Below, piece after piece: positions 5,657 through 13,136 of a stretch of DNA of 19,406 nucleotides (the first letter of the stretch is position 1; each line of letters begins with the position of its first letter). The position numbers and the translations under genes were made by a program. The DNA is taken from assembly GCA_910587755.1 (NCBI GenBank), contig CAJUNZ010000055.1, forward strand, positions 1 through 19,406, written 5' to 3'. Under the pieces are notes generated by a model that ran no database searches, was not told the origin of the DNA, and was given only the letters and a program-made list of their open reading frames with translations. This DNA comes from an uncultured Acetatifactor sp. GTDB taxonomy: Bacteria; Bacillota; Clostridia; Lachnospirales; Lachnospiraceae.

Positions 5657-8335
5657 ATGGGAAAAGAACTGGCTAAGACCTATGACCCCTCCGGACTGGA
5701 GGACAGACTGTACCAGAAATGGATACAAAAAAAATACTTTCACGCGGAGGTGGATGAGGAGCGGACGCCCTTTACCATTGTGATTCCCCCGCCCAATATC
5801 ACAGGGCAGCTGCATATGGGACATGCTCTGGACAACACCATGCAGGATATCCTGATCCGCTTTAAGCGCATGCAGGGCTACAATGTGCTCTGGCAGCCCG
5901 GCACAGACCACGCTTCCATCGCCACGGAAGTGCGCATTACAGAGACCTTGAAGGCAGAAGGCGTTGACAAGCGTGAGCTGGGGCGGGAGAAATTCCTGGA
6001 GCGGGCCTGGGCCTGGAAGAAAGAGTACGGCGGACGTATTGTCTCCCAGCTGAAGAAGATGGGTTCTTCCTGCGACTGGGACAGGGAGCGTTTCACCATG
6101 GACGAGGGCTGCAACAGGGCCGTGACGGAAGTCTTTGTGAAGATGCACCAGAAAGGCTATATCTACAAGGGGGCAAGGATCATCAACTGGTGTCCTGTGT
6201 GCAATACATCCATCTCCGACGCGGAGGTGGAGTACCAGGAGCAGGCGGGGCACCTGTGGCATATCAAATATCCTCTGATGCAGGAGGACGGCACGCCCAG
6301 CAGCACGGAATTTCTGACCTTTGCCACCACCCGTCCAGAGACCATGCTGGGAGATACGGCAGTGGCCATCCATCCGGATGATGAGAGGTATAAGCATCTC
6401 ATTGGCAGAAGTGTGATGCTGCCCCTGATGAACCGTCCTATTCCCGTAGTCACGGACACTTATGTGGACATGGAGTTCGGCACGGGCGTGGTGAAGATCA
6501 CCCCAGCCCATGACCCCAACGACTTTGAGGTGGGAAAACGCCATGATCTGCCTGTGATAAATGTGATGAACGACGACGCCACCATCAATGGAAACGGCGG
6601 AAAGTATGCGGGCATGGAGCGCTATGAGGCCCGGAAGGTGATTGTGGAGGAACTGGACCGCCTGGGGCTGCTGGTGAAGGTTGAGGATTACAGCCACAAC
6701 GTGGGAACTCATGACCGCTGTAAGACCACAGTGGAGCCTCTGGTGAAAGAGCAGTGGTTTGTGAAAATGGAGGAACTGATCAAACCCGCCGTGGAGGCAG
6801 TGAAGAAGGGGGAGATCAGGCTGGTTCCCCAGCGTCTGGAAAAGATTTATTTCAACTGGACGGACAATATCCGTGACTGGTGCATCAGTCGTCAGCTCTG
6901 GTGGGGCCACCGGATTCCGGCCTATTACTGCGATCAGTGCGGCGAGATCCTGGTGGCGGCACAGGCTCCTGAAAAGTGCCCCAAATGCGGCTGCAGCCAT
7001 TTCACCCAGGATCCTGACACCCTGGACACCTGGTTTTCCTCCGCGCTGTGGCCCTTTGAGACGCTGGGATGGCCGGACCGCACCAGGGATCTGGACTATT
7101 TTTATCCCACCAGTGTGCTGGTGACAGGCTATGACATTATTTTCTTCTGGGTTATCCGGATGATTTTCTCCGGCTATGAGCACATGGGGAAACCGCCTTT
7201 TAAGACGGTACTCTTCCACGGGCTTATCCGGGACAGCCAGGGGCGCAAGATGTCCAAGTCCCTGGGCAACGGCATTGATCCTCTGGAGATTATTGACAGA
7301 TACGGCGCCGACGCTCTGAGGCTGACCCTGATCACGGGCAATGCCCCGGGCAATGACATGCGTTTCTACTATGAGCGTGTGGAGAACAGCCGCAACTTCG
7401 CCAACAAGGTGTGGAACGCCTCCCGGTTTATCCTGATGAATATGGAGGGCAGGGAAGTGTCCCGGCCGGAGGTTTCCAGCCTGGAGCCTGCGGATCGATG
7501 GATTCTCTCCAAGCTCAACACTCTGGTGAAAGAGGCCACCGACAACATGGAGAATTTTGAGCTGGGTATTGCGGTGCAGAAAGTGTATGATTTCATCTGG
7601 GATGAGTTCTGCGACTGGTATATTGAGATGGTGAAGCCCAGGCTGTACAACACGGACCATGTGGAGAGCCAGAACGCCGCGCTCTGGACTCTGCGGACGG
7701 TGCTGATTGACGCGCTGAAACTGCTCCATCCCTACATGCCTTTTATCACCGAGGAGATTTTCTGTACCCTCCAGAGCCAGGAAGAGTCCATTATGATCAG
7801 CGCCTGGCCCAGGTTCCAGGAGGAGAGATGTTTCCCCAGGGAGGAGAGGGATATCAATATCATCAAGGAGGCGGTCCGGGGCATCCGCAACCTTCGCAGT
7901 GAGAGGAATGTGCCTCCCAGCCGCAAAGCCAGCGTTATTGTGGTGAGCGACGATACAGATGTCATTAATGCTTTCTCCGAGGGCAGGCTGTTCTTTGCCT
8001 CTCTGGCTTATGCCAACGAGGTGTCCCTGTACGGCAAGGCGGAGGCCGGCGGACGGGTGGATGAGCAGTCGGCGGTGTCTGTGGTCATACCGGGGGCCAC
8101 ACTGTACATTCCTTTTGCGGAACTGGTGGATATGGCCCAGGAGACAGAGCGCCTGGAGAAGGAGAAAAAGCGCCTGGAGGGCGAGCTGGCCAGGGTGAAC
8201 GGTATGCTGTCCAATGAGCGTTTCCTCTCCAAGGCTCCGGAGGCCAAGGTGGCGGAGGAGAAGGAGAAGCTTGCCAGATACACCCAGATGATGGAACAGG
8301 TGGAGCTGCGTCTTGCCAGGCTTAAAACCCAGTAA
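5657..8335 (+). CDS. valS: Valyl-tRNA synthetase
   Basis: An 892-residue class I aminoacyl-tRNA synthetase that charges tRNA-Val with valine. The HIGH motif appears as HMGH at 53-56 and KMSKS at 531-535. The editing domain carries TTRPETMLGDTAVAIHP from residue 224. Two cysteine pairs (CPVC and CDQC...CPKC) may bind zinc. The last 70 residues form the arm-like coiled coil typical of ValRS. The ATG at 5657 is chosen because AGAGGA lies just before it and the protein starts at MGKELAKTYDPSGLE; the frame is open from 5459, but that part is the T-box leader. folC follows at once, an arrangement common in Firmicutes. Expression is expected to rise when charged tRNA-Val is scarce. Confidence 0.97.
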   Translation: MGKELAKTYDPSGLEDRLYQKWIQKKYFHAEVDEERTPFTIVIPPPNITGQLHMGHALDNTMQDILIRFKRMQGYNVLWQPGTDHASIATEVRITETLKAEGVDKRELGREKFLERAWAWKKEYGGRIVSQLKKMGSSCDWDRERFTMDEGCNRAVTEVFVKMHQKGYIYKGARIINWCPVCNTSISDAEVEYQEQAGHLWHIKYPLMQEDGTPSSTEFLTFATTRPETMLGDTAVAIHPDDERYKHLIGRSVMLPLMNRPIPVVTDTYVDMEFGTGVVKITPAHDPNDFEVGKRHDLPVINVMNDDATINGNGGKYAGMERYEARKVIVEELDRLGLLVKVEDYSHNVGTHDRCKTTVEPLVKEQWFVKMEELIKPAVEAVKKGEIRLVPQRLEKIYFNWTDNIRDWCISRQLWWGHRIPAYYCDQCGEILVAAQAPEKCPKCGCSHFTQDPDTLDTWFSSALWPFETLGWPDRTRDLDYFYPTSVLVTGYDIIFFWVIRMIFSGYEHMGKPPFKTVLFHGLIRDSQGRKMSKSLGNGIDPLEIIDRYGADALRLTLITGNAPGNDMRFYYERVENSRNFANKVWNASRFILMNMEGREVSRPEVSSLEPADRWILSKLNTLVKEATDNMENFELGIAVQKVYDFIWDEFCDWYIEMVKPRLYNTDHVESQNAALWTLRTVLIDALKLLHPYMPFITEEIFCTLQSQEESIMISAWPRFQEERCFPREERDINIIKEAVRGIRNLRSERNVPPSRKASVIVVSDDTDVINAFSEGRLFFASLAYANEVSLYGKAEAGGRVDEQSAVSVVIPGATLYIPFAELVDMAQETERLEKEKKRLEGELARVNGMLSNERFLSKAPEAKVAEEKEKLARYTQMMEQVELRLARLKTQ

Positions 8336-8347
8336 GGAGTGAAAGTT

Positions 8348-9733
8348 TTGAAGAGACAATCCATCACTGCTTTTGAGGAGGCAGAGCGCTATATTGCCGG
8401 AATTCCCCGGTTTACCTCCAAAAATACCATGGAGGATACAAAGGCTTTTCTGCATCGGCTGGGGGATCCGGACAGGAAGCTGCGGATCATCCATGTGGCG
8501 GGCACCAACGGCAAGGGCTCTGTGTGTGCCTACCTGCGGGGGATTCTGGAGGCGGCCGGATACAGAACGGCGCTTTTCACCTCCCCCCATCTGGTGGATA
8601 TCAGAGAGCGGTTTACCGTGGATGGAGAAATGGTTTCCCGGGGGGATTTCCTCCGGGCCTTTCTGCGGGTGTACCATATGCTGGACTGGGATAGGCTTGA
8701 GGCCCAGGGGGAGGGAAGGGGAGACGCTTACCACCCCACTTTTTTTGAGTTTCTCTTTTTTATGGCCATGGTGCTGTTTTCGGAGAAGGAACCTGATTTC
8801 TGCATTTTGGAGACAGGGCTGGGGGGAAGGCTTGACGCCACCAATGCCGTGGGCGGGAAGATGCTTTCGGTGATCACCCACATCAGTCTTGACCATGTGG
8901 AGATACTGGGGGACACAGTGGAGAAGATTGCCTGGGAGAAGGCGGGAATTATGCAGCAGGGAGTTCCGGTCGTTTTCTGGGACACCTGTCCTGAGACCAC
9001 AGCCGTTTTTCAGGCGCAGGCCGAAAAGCTTGGAATTTCGGCTTACTCTGTGTCGAAAGCTGACTACTCTTTCTCAAAATTTAAGAGAAAAACCATTGAT
9101 TTTTGTGTAAACACTGAGTATGATAGATGTATTGACCTTACGCTGGGTACCATTGCGGCTTATCAGATGGAAAACTGTACCCTGGCTGTCCGCGCTGCCC
9201 GGATTCTGGAGGAGTATGTCTCCCAGGACAAAGAGGGCGGCAGGGCCAGAGAGCCAGGGGGCGGAAAGGCCATCGGTCCGGCGGAGATCCGCCGGGGAGT
9301 GGAGGGGTGTTTCTGGCCAGGGCGCATGGAGGAAGTGTTTCCGGAGTTCTATGTAGACGGAGCCCACAACGAGGACGGCATTCGCGCTTTCCTGGAAACG
9401 GTGGCGGCGGACGGGCATGAGGGCAGGCGGACGCTTTTGTTTGCGGTGGTCAGGGACAAGGATTACAGGCACATGGCAGAGAGCCTGGCGTCCGGGGGCC
9501 TTTTTGACAGAATTGCAGCCGTGGGCATGCGCACCGGCCGGGGACTGGAGCCCTGTGAGCTGGAAGCGCTGTTCGGAAATTGTCCCGGGTGTGTGTGCCA
9601 GGTATATGAGAGTGTGGCTTTGGCCGTCCGGGAGCTTCTGCGCAGGCAGGGACCCGGGGAGCGCATCTATGCGGCGGGAAGTCTCTACCTGGTAGGCGAG
9701 ATAAAGGAGTTGGCGCAGAATGATAAACTTTGA
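8348..9733 (+). CDS. folC: Folylpolyglutamate synthase / dihydrofolate synthase
   Basis: A 461-residue Mur-ligase-type enzyme that adds glutamate to dihydropteroate or folates using ATP. The P-loop GTNGKGS is at 52-58, followed by SPHLVDIRERF, the SLDHVEILGDTVEKIAWEKAGI segment that marks FolC, and DGAHNEDGIRAF in the C-terminal domain. The start is TTG at 8348: AAGGAG at 8334-8339 gives a normal 8-base spacing. The GTG at 8339 in the same frame overlaps that ribosome binding site and is rejected. It begins 12 bases after the valS stop and overlaps the next small gene by 14 bases, so it belongs to the T-box operon. Whether it makes dihydrofolate, polyglutamates or both cannot be told from sequence. 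Confidence 0.95.
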   Translation: MKRQSITAFEEAERYIAGIPRFTSKNTMEDTKAFLHRLGDPDRKLRIIHVAGTNGKGSVCAYLRGILEAAGYRTALFTSPHLVDIRERFTVDGEMVSRGDFLRAFLRVYHMLDWDRLEAQGEGRGDAYHPTFFEFLFFMAMVLFSEKEPDFCILETGLGGRLDATNAVGGKMLSVITHISLDHVEILGDTVEKIAWEKAGIMQQGVPVVFWDTCPETTAVFQAQAEKLGISAYSVSKADYSFSKFKRKTIDFCVNTEYDRCIDLTLGTIAAYQMENCTLAVRAARILEEYVSQDKEGGRAREPGGGKAIGPAEIRRGVEGCFWPGRMEEVFPEFYVDGAHNEDGIRAFLETVAADGHEGRRTLLFAVVRDKDYRHMAESLASGGLFDRIAAVGMRTGRGLEPCELEALFGNCPGCVCQVYESVALAVRELLRRQGPGERIYAAGSLYLVGEIKELAQNDKL

Positions 9734-9875
9734 AGAAGAATTGAAAAAATTCCATCCCAGTCTTGAGGTGGAGGATGCTGAGGATGCCATTTACCATCAG
9801 GACCTGACGGACCTGGCTGATATGCTTGTGAAAAAGATCATGGGGACCGAATCAAAATCGAAAGAGGAGCAGTAA
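9720..9875 (+). CDS. Small acidic protein of 51 residues, unknown function
   Basis: A short gene between folC and the TPR gene. The ATG at 9720 lies inside the end of folC, with AAGGAG about 10 bases upstream, and the stop forms TAATG with the next start at 9875. It begins MINFEEELKKFHPSLEVEDA and continues as an acidic, probably helical protein with a Lys/Glu-rich tail; there is no signal peptide, membrane segment or cysteine. The support for coding is the tight overlap on both sides, the ribosome binding site and the charged helical composition. I do not recognise a family. It could be a partner of the TPR protein or serve to couple its translation to folC. Confidence 0.7.
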   Translation: MINFEEELKKFHPSLEVEDAEDAIYHQDLTDLADMLVKKIMGTESKSKEEQ

Positions 9876-11299
9876 TGTTTTGTTATAATTGTGGATGCCG
9901 TTTGTCCGGGCATGATTTCTGCACTTCCTGCGGCGCCGATGTGGCTCTGTATAAGAAGGTTATTCATGTCTCCAATATGTATTACAATGAGGGCCTGGAG
10001 AAAGCCAGTGTGAGGGATCTGAGCGGGGCGGTGGCAAGCCTGCGCCGGAGCCTGATGTTTGACAAGAGCAACATTAAAGCGCGCAACCTGTTGGGGCTGG
10101 TGTACTTTGAGATGGGGGAGGTAGTGACCGCCCTGAGCCAGTGGGTCATCAGCAAGAACATGAGCCCGGGAAAGAATATTGCGGACGAATATATTGAAAA
10201 ACTGCAGTACAATTCCGCCAGGCTGGACACTTTCAGCCAGACCATCAAAAAATTTAACAGGGCCGTGGCTCTCTGCAGCCAGGACAGCAGGGATCTGGCG
10301 GTGATCCAGCTGAAAAAGGTGCTCTCCCTGAATCCCAGATTTATCCGCGCCCACCAGCTTCTGGCGCTCCTGTATATGGAGCGGGAGGACTGGGAGAAGG
10401 CAGAGAGGGAGCTGCGCAAGTGCATGGACATTGACAGGAACAATGTGCAGACCCTGCGGTATCTGCGGGAAGTGGAATTGATGCTCATGCCTGACGAGAC
10501 GGTGAGGCAGCCTGCAAAGCGCCGGAAGGATGAGTCCATTAGGTACCAGAGCGAAAATGAGATTATCATTCAGCCCACCGCCATAAAAGAACCCAGGCGC
10601 AGCGGTGTGGGCACGCTGCTGAACCTTGGGATTGGGCTGGTGATCGGGCTGGCGGCGGCGTATTTTCTTCTGGTGCCTGCAGCCCAGGCGGAAGTCAGGA
10701 ATGAGGACCAGCAGGTCATCACCCGGATCAGCAATGAGTCGGACGTCAAGACTGCCCGCATTCAGGAGCTGGAGGGCCAGGTCTCAGGGCTGGATCAGGA
10801 GATGACAGGGCTGCGGCAGCAGATCGAGGGCTATGTGGGGACGGACGGGACGCTCCAGACCATAGACAGCCTGCTTCAGGCCGCAGCAGATTACACAGAG
10901 ACAAAGGACGTGTTTGCCGCCGCCGCTTCTCTTGAGGCCATTTCCCAGAGGGTGGATGTGGGAGCAATGTCGGAGGGATTCCAGAGGCTGTATCAGGCCA
11001 TTATGGGGGCAGTAGGGCCGGAATTGTCTTCTGCATACTATACCCAGGGAACTGCTTCCTACTGGGCGCATGACTATGCTGCGGCCATAGAGACACTGAA
11101 GCAGGCGGTAAGGTATGATGCCGGCAATGCGGACGCGCTTTTCTACCTGGGTGAAGCCTACCGGCATAACGGCGATACCGCCGATGCCGTGGCCACCTAC
11201 AGCAGGGTGGCGGAGCTGTTTCCCAATACCAACAGGGGCAGGACCGCCGGACAGTACAGGGACAATCTTATCAGGAATAACCCGGAATTGGCGCAGTGA
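9875..11299 (+). CDS. Zinc-ribbon and TPR membrane protein
   Basis: A 474-residue protein of mixed architecture. The N-terminus is a zinc-ribbon with CYNC (C3, C6) and CTSC (C16, C19). Residues about 30-205 contain TPR-like helical repeats (for example the ALLYMEREDWEKAERELRK region near 164-182). One membrane helix spans about 246-267, a coiled coil follows at 275-320, and more TPR repeats lie at 385-470, including ALFYLGEAYRHNGDTADAV. The cytoplasmic half should hold the zinc-ribbon and first repeats, the outer half the coiled coil and last repeats. It starts within the TAATG of the preceding small gene and ends before a terminator at 11332. Function is unknown; a scaffold for envelope or division proteins is one guess. 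Confidence 0.8.
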   Translation: MFCYNCGCRLSGHDFCTSCGADVALYKKVIHVSNMYYNEGLEKASVRDLSGAVASLRRSLMFDKSNIKARNLLGLVYFEMGEVVTALSQWVISKNMSPGKNIADEYIEKLQYNSARLDTFSQTIKKFNRAVALCSQDSRDLAVIQLKKVLSLNPRFIRAHQLLALLYMEREDWEKAERELRKCMDIDRNNVQTLRYLREVELMLMPDETVRQPAKRRKDESIRYQSENEIIIQPTAIKEPRRSGVGTLLNLGIGLVIGLAAAYFLLVPAAQAEVRNEDQQVITRISNESDVKTARIQELEGQVSGLDQEMTGLRQQIEGYVGTDGTLQTIDSLLQAAADYTETKDVFAAAASLEAISQRVDVGAMSEGFQRLYQAIMGAVGPELSSAYYTQGTASYWAHDYAAAIETLKQAVRYDAGNADALFYLGEAYRHNGDTADAVATYSRVAELFPNTNRGRTAGQYRDNLIRNNPELAQ

Positions 11300-11331
11300 G
11301 TAAAGGCGCGCGGGGGCAGTCTACGAAGGAA

Positions 11332-11361
11332 GAGAACCTATAGCGGTATAGGTTCTTTTTT
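11332..11361 (+). terminator. Terminator of the valS-folC operon
   Basis: GAACCTATA at 11334-11342 pairs perfectly with TATAGGTTC at 11347-11355 around the loop GCGG, followed by six T at 11356-11361. It separates the housekeeping operon from spoIIAA, which starts only 35 bases later. Confidence 0.9.
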
Positions 11362-11395
11362 GTGCGCAGGTTTGCGTAAAGGAGGATATGGTGAT

Positions 11396-11719
11396 ATGGA
11401 ACAGATTACTGCGGAAGATTTTCAGGTTGTTGACAGTTGTCTCATCATCCGGATGCCTGAGGAGATTGACCACCACAGCGCGGGGATGATCTGCCAGGAG
11501 GCGGACCGCTGCCTGGTCAGGGAGGAGGTTCGGAATGTGGTGTTTGACTTTGTCAGGACCAGGTTTATGGATTCTTCGGGCATCGGCATCATTATGGGGC
11601 GCCACAGGAAAATATCCTGTTTTGGGGGCCGTGTCTATGCTGTCCATGTGGACAGGCAGATCCAGAGGATTTTCAGGCTGTCGGGTTTGAATAAGATTGT
11701 GGAGGTACTGGAATCATGA
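11396..11719 (+). CDS. spoIIAA: Anti-sigma F factor antagonist SpoIIAA
   Basis: A 107-residue STAS-domain protein. In its unphosphorylated form it binds SpoIIAB and frees sigma F in the forespore. The phosphorylation site is in FMDSSGIGIIMGRHRKI (residues 57-73); by comparison with B. subtilis the second Ser, S61, is the likely target. The ATG at 11396 is used because AAAGGAGG lies about 11 bases upstream and the STAS domain begins at once. spoIIAB overlaps its stop by four bases (ATGA). The terminator of the previous operon ends 34 bases upstream, so the promoter must lie within or before that hairpin. I looked for a sigma-H site or Spo0A box and found none convincing. Confidence 0.95.
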   Translation: MEQITAEDFQVVDSCLIIRMPEEIDHHSAGMICQEADRCLVREEVRNVVFDFVRTRFMDSSGIGIIMGRHRKISCFGGRVYAVHVDRQIQRIFRLSGLNKIVEVLES

Positions 11720-12201
11720 AAAACGAAATGGAGCTCATCTTTGATGCTGTCTCGGACAATGAAAGTTTTGCCAGGGTGGCTGTGGCGGCATTTCTCACCC
11801 ATCTGAACCCTACCCTGGAGGAGATGGCGGACATTAAGACTGCGGTGTCGGAGGCGGTGACGAATTCCATCATACATGGTTATGGAAATCTGGAAGGCCT
11901 GGAGCCAGGCGGGGAAGGCTGCCCGGTGAACCCGGGAAAAGTGCGGGTGTGCTGCAGCCTGGAGGATGGAATGTTACATATTCTGGTGGAGGACAAGGGG
12001 AAGGGGATTGAGGATGTGGAACGGGCCATGGAACCCCTTTTTACCACCAGGCCGGAACTGGAGCGGTCCGGAATGGGATTCGCCTTCATGGAGGCTTTTA
12101 CGGATGAGCTGCAGGTGGAGAGTGCGCCTGGTCAGGGGACTGTGGTTCGGATGTCCAAAAAAATCGGCGCGGAAGACCAGGACGCCGGATCCGGGATCTA
12201 A
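11716..12201 (+). CDS. spoIIAB: Anti-sigma F factor and serine kinase SpoIIAB
   Basis: A 161-residue GHKL-fold protein that holds sigma F inactive and phosphorylates SpoIIAA. The start MKNEMELIFDAVSDNESFAR is nearly the same as in B. subtilis. The ATP-binding N-box is SEAVTNSIIHGY (45-56), the G1 box DKGKGI (93-98), and RSGMGF (117-122) the G2 box. It is about 15 residues longer than the B. subtilis protein: a Gly/Pro-rich insertion (about residues 57-74) follows the N-box, and the C-terminal tail differs. It overlaps spoIIAA by ATGA and is followed by sigF after 20 bases. Confidence 0.96.
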   Translation: MKNEMELIFDAVSDNESFARVAVAAFLTHLNPTLEEMADIKTAVSEAVTNSIIHGYGNLEGLEPGGEGCPVNPGKVRVCCSLEDGMLHILVEDKGKGIEDVERAMEPLFTTRPELERSGMGFAFMEAFTDELQVESAPGQGTVVRMSKKIGAEDQDAGSGI

Positions 12202-12221
12202 AGGCTTATGGGGGTTGATGC

Positions 12222-12986
12222 ATGGAAGAAATGTCAGTACTGATTGCCAGATCACAGGCGGGAGAAAGCGATGCCAGGGAGGTACTGATAGAGAACAACC
12301 TGGGCCTGGTGCGCCACATTGTAAAGCGTTTCGCAGGCAGGGGATATGACATGGAAGACCTGTTCCAGATCGGGGTCATAGGGCTTATGAAGGCCATTGA
12401 CAAGTTTGATCTTTCCCTGGGTCTGAAATTTTCCACCTATGCAGTGCCCATGATTGCAGGAGAGATCAAGCGGTTCCTGCGGGACGACGGGCCGGTGAAG
12501 GTGTCCAGGACCATCAAGGAGAACGGGGTGAAGGTCAAGATGGCCAGACAGAAACTTCAGGGCAGTGAGGGCAGGGAGCCCACGCTGCAGGAGATCGCCC
12601 GGGAGACAGGGCTGGACGTGGAGGACGTGGTGCTGGCCATGGAGGCCTCGGTGGAGGTGGAGTCCATCTATGCCGCCGTGTACCAGGACGACGGCAGCGA
12701 GGTATACCTGGTGGACAAGGTGGTCCGGGGCAGAAGCGGCGCGGTGGGCAGCAGTGCCGCAGGAGGATGCAGCAGCGAGGATACGGAAAAAGAAAAACTT
12801 TTGAATCATATTTTGCTAAAACAGCTTCTGGACAGCCTGCGTCCTCAGGACAGGGAGCTGATCCAGATGCGTTACTTCCAGAATAAGACCCAGATGGAGG
12901 TGGCGGCGGTTCTGGGGGTCAGTCAGGTGCAGGTGAGCCGTTTGGAAAAGAAGATTCTGATGTGCCTCCGGGAGCAGATCCGGTGA
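12222..12986 (+). CDS. sigF: RNA polymerase sigma factor SigF (SpoIIAC)
   Basis: A 254-residue sigma-70 family factor, the first forespore-specific sigma. Region 2 covers about residues 25-95 with GYDMEDLFQIGVIGLMKAIDKFD and FSTYAVPMIAGEIKRFLRDDG. Region 3 is about 96-160. Region 4 is about 195-250 and ends in the helix-turn-helix LGVSQVQVSRLEKKIL. Order and sequence fit SpoIIAC directly. Between regions 3 and 4 (about 168-190) there is a Gly/Ser/Ala-rich insertion absent from B. subtilis. The ribosome binding site is a modest GGGGG tract before the ATG at 12222. A GH25 muramidase gene follows instead of spoVAA. Confidence 0.96.
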   Translation: MEEMSVLIARSQAGESDAREVLIENNLGLVRHIVKRFAGRGYDMEDLFQIGVIGLMKAIDKFDLSLGLKFSTYAVPMIAGEIKRFLRDDGPVKVSRTIKENGVKVKMARQKLQGSEGREPTLQEIARETGLDVEDVVLAMEASVEVESIYAAVYQDDGSEVYLVDKVVRGRSGAVGSSAAGGCSSEDTEKEKLLNHILLKQLLDSLRPQDRELIQMRYFQNKTQMEVAAVLGVSQVQVSRLEKKILMCLREQIR

Positions 12987-13053
12987 CAGCAGCGGAAATA
13001 TCTGGTACAGGCGCGAAAAAAGATGAACTTTTTATTAAATTGTCGCATTTTGC

Positions 13054-13082
13054 TTTTCATCTAAATTCATTTCGTTTAATAT
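13054..13082 (+). promoter_or_regulatory. Candidate promoter of the GH25 gene
   Basis: In the AT-rich gap after sigF, TTTTCA at 13054-13059 and TAATAT at 13077-13082 are spaced by 17 bases. The -35 is weak, and no sporulation sigma consensus fits better. It would give a leader of about 50 bases that includes the hairpin at 13101-13116. Confidence 0.45.
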
Positions 13083-13100
13083 AGAAATGGACGTGGTTGC

Positions 13101-13116
13101 GCCGCTGAGAAGCGGC
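13101..13116 (+). other. GNRA-capped hairpin in the GH25 leader
   Basis: GCCGCT at 13101-13106 and AGCGGC at 13111-13116 form a perfect 6-pair stem closed by the GNRA tetraloop GAGA. It stands just before the GA-rich ribosome binding region, with no T-run after it. It could stabilise the mRNA or tune translation. Confidence 0.5.
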
Positions 13117-13136
13117 AGGAGATGAGGAGACAGTTT

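Noticed and set aside
5615..8896. A very long - strand open frame (1093 codons) opposite valS and the start of folC
   Set aside because: It mirrors the codon pattern of valS and folC, crosses the T-box terminator and shows no recognisable domain. The + strand genes have full motif support.
11320..11350. GAAGGAAGA as a sigma-H -35 element for spoIIA
   Set aside because: No GAAT-type -10 element lies at the right distance and the region is part of the terminator hairpin.
13020..13062. Possible terminator after sigF (GATGAA ... TTCATC, and an AAAAAG/CTTTTT pair)
   Set aside because: The arms are short, AT-only or widely spaced, and no stable stem followed by a T-run can be drawn.
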